From contig NZ_BSNS01000022.1 in the NCBI RefSeq assembly GCF_030160115.1, positions 248,001-312,000 of the forward strand: DNA of 64,000 bases, read 5' to 3'. The stretch comes from Devosia nitrariae (GTDB taxonomy: Bacteria > Pseudomonadota > Alphaproteobacteria > Rhizobiales > Devosiaceae). The notes beneath the pieces were generated by a model that saw only the letters and a program-made list of their open reading frames with translations, ran no database searches and was not told where the DNA came from. The position numbers were made by a program, and so were the translations under genes. Below are positions 62,495 to 64,000 of this stretch, piece by piece (position 1 is the stretch's first letter; every line of letters begins with the position of its first letter).

Positions 62495-62517
62495 TGACTA
62501 TGGACCGTTCGAGGGTC

Positions 62518-64000
62518 TTACTTGAAGCCGATCTCGGCGAGCTGCAGCTGCGAGTTCGTCGCGATGCTGGGCCTGAAGTCGAGATGCGTGCCCACCCGGC
62601 TATGACCCACCATGTGGAACAGCAGCGCGTCGGCCACGATATCCTGCTGCACATAGGCGAAGAGCTCCGACCAAAGCGCGGCGCGCTCCTCTCCGGTGGC
62701 GGCGGTGGCACTTTCGATCAGTTCGTCGACCTTGGGATCGCTGATGCCCGACTGGGTGCCGTCGCTGTGATACTTGAAGTACGCAGAGAACACCGGATCG
62801 CCACGCGAATTGTCGTGCTGAGCCATGATGAGCTGGGCATTGCGGCCCTCGGGATAGGGCTTGGAATAGTACTGCTCGTGCTCGGCCACTTCCACCATGC
62901 GCAGCGACGCATTGAAGCCCACTTCGTTGAGCATCTGCACAATGGCCTCGCCGACTTCCGTCACATGCGGGAAATTCTCGGTGCGCGCGATCACTTCCAC
63001 CGGCGCCTTGACGTTGACACCATCGGCTTCGGCGGCGGCGAGCAGTTCACGAGCCTTGTCCCGGTCATAGGCCGGCGGCTCGAGCTCCGGATTCCAGCCG
63101 AGCGTCGTCGGCGGCACAATGGCGGTCGCCAGCTCCGTGCCCTCGGCGAGGACGGTGCCGATGAACGCCTCGCGCTCGATGGCATGGTTGAGAGCCTGGC
63201 GCACGCGGATGTCGCCCATGGGTTCGACCGAATGGTCGATGCGCAGATAGACCGTCTCCGAGTTCGGATAGGTGAAATCGGTATCGCGATTGTCGGCGAC
63301 CTCTTCGCTGATCTGCGGCGCAATGTCGGCTTCGCCGGCAGCGACCATACCGGCGCGGACAGCGGGCTCGGAGCGGAAGACATAGGTGGCCGAGGTCACG
63401 GCGGGCTGTTCGCCCCAATAGTCGTCGCGGCGGGTCAGCACGATCTGCTGGCCGGCGGTCCACTCCGACAACGCATAAGGTCCGGTGCCGATGGGATCGC
63501 GCACGAACTCCATCGGCGTCTCGGACGGCACGATGGTCACCAGCGACATCAGCAGCGGCAGGATCGGCTGGGCCGGCTCGGCCTTGACGTCGATGGTATT
63601 GTCGTCGACCACAGAGAAGGTCAGTTCGGTATCGGCGAAATAGCGGGCACTCTCGCAGGTGATCTGGTCGCTGAACACGCGGTCGAACGAGTGCTTGACG
63701 TCATTGGCGTCGAACGCCGAGCCGTCCGAGAAGGTCACGCCTTGGCGCAGGTTGAAGCGCCACGAGCCGTCGCCCAGGTCCTCCCAGCTCTCCGCCAAAC
63801 GCGGCATCAGCCCCGCATCGCCACGCACGTCGAGCTCGGTCAGGGTCTCGCTGATGTTCTGCATAACCACGCGGCCGATATTGGAGCGCGTCGCCATGCA
63901 TGGTTCAACGAGGTCCAGGTCTTCGCTGAGCACCACGGTGATATCGGTATCGGCCTGCGCCATTGCCGGAGCGACCGAAGCCGACGCCAGAAGGGCGCCG
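62518..64000 (-). CDS. Peptide-type ABC transporter binding protein (SBP family 5), 5' end beyond window
   Basis: The frame is open to the right edge. The last visible bases encode a signal-peptide end (ALLASASVAPAMA|QADT), so translation starts just outside the window and an ATG at 63963 is not the true start. About 480 mature residues are visible. SBP_bac_5 features: MQNISETLTELDVRGDAG, WRFNLRQGVTFSDGSAFDANDVKHSFDRV, DPIGTGPYAL, and IRVRQALNHAIERE. It binds the ligand in the periplasm for the permeases downstream. In an operon with an acid-sugar kinase, the ligand may not be a peptide. Confidence 0.93.
   Translation of the reverse strand, partial: GALLASASVAPAMAQADTDITVVLSEDLDLVEPCMATRSNIGRVVMQNISETLTELDVRGDAGLMPRLAESWEDLGDGSWRFNLRQGVTFSDGSAFDANDVKHSFDRVFSDQITCESARYFADTELTFSVVDDNTIDVKAEPAQPILPLLMSLVTIVPSETPMEFVRDPIGTGPYALSEWTAGQQIVLTRRDDYWGEQPAVTSATYVFRSEPAVRAGMVAAGEADIAPQISEEVADNRDTDFTYPNSETVYLRIDHSVEPMGDIRVRQALNHAIEREAFIGTVLAEGTELATAIVPPTTLGWNPELEPPAYDRDKARELLAAAEADGVNVKAPVEVIARTENFPHVTEVGEAIVQMLNEVGFNASLRMVEVAEHEQYYSKPYPEGRNAQLIMAQHDNSRGDPVFSAYFKYHSDGTQSGISDPKVDELIESATAATGEERAALWSELFAYVQQDIVADALLFHMVGHSRVGTHLDFRPSIATNSQLQLAEIGFK

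Noticed and set aside
63961-63963. ATG at 63963 as the start of the SBP-5 gene
   Set aside because: The frame continues upstream into a clear signal-peptide end (ASASVAPAMA), so the true start is beyond the window edge.

Overview
The window reads as a stretch of ordinary chromosome from a high-GC alphaproteobacterium of the order Hyphomicrobiales (Rhizobiales); a Devosia- or Pelagibacterium-like genome would fit, but the genus is inference. Supporting signs are a rhizobial-type rhaRSTPQU/rhaDI rhamnose regulon, a CpdR response regulator beside N-formylglutamate amidohydrolase, a candidate MmgR (alpha-r8) small RNA between hisN and that amidohydrolase, and many intergenic palindromic repeats. 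No prophage, transposase, CRISPR array or conjugation gene was seen.

Layout. 1-11.3 kb: a Gfo/Idh/MocA oxidoreductase (cut by the left edge), a HerA-like ATPase, a GAF-PAS-GGDEF-EAL protein, nadA, KDPG aldolase, a ModE-like regulator with modA-modB (no modC), and a band-7/NfeD membrane pair. 11.3-21.1 kb: the complete L-rhamnose uptake and catabolism locus except a kinase; rhaR-rhaS-rhaT-rhaP-rhaQ-rhaM runs leftwards and rhaD-rhaI rightwards from a shared control region holding a matched pair of inverted operator-like sites. 21.3-27.4 kb: envelope genes (beta-barrel protein, galU, galE, lytic transglycosylase, DUF459 hydrolase). 27.4-34.3 kb: hpt and glutamate synthase gltB-gltD. 34.3-41.4 kb: dps, an hsp20 gene with a ROSE-like RNA thermometer and RpoH-type promoter, a lipase-like hydrolase, hisN, the small RNA, N-formylglutamate amidohydrolase, cpdR and two valine tRNAs. 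41.4-44 kb: a winged-helix/TPR regulator, an unknown 77-residue protein and a sulfotransferase-fold protein.

44-52.8 kb holds a sugar-type ABC locus with two binding proteins, two permeases and two unequal ATPases, together with an NAD-dependent epimerase and a divergent LacI regulator. 52.8-57.2 kb: glutathione-dependent formaldehyde oxidation (fghA, adhC), a frameshifted sulfotransferase pseudogene, and a MerR/aldo-keto reductase pair with a classic MerR-type promoter. 57.2-64 kb: a peptide-type ABC transporter in one operon with a four-carbon acid-sugar kinase and a GntR regulator; its binding-protein gene runs off the right edge.

The unusual signals are mostly in the non-coding DNA: the thermometer, the small RNA, an orphan intrinsic terminator suggesting another small RNA, stem-loops directly behind all four transporter binding-protein genes (excluding modA), a roughly 115-bp REP-like element in at least six copies (three of them inside the rhamnose locus), and a MITE-like element whose two copies both end exactly at the stop codon of a gene. 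All function calls rest on motif recognition by eye; no database search was run.
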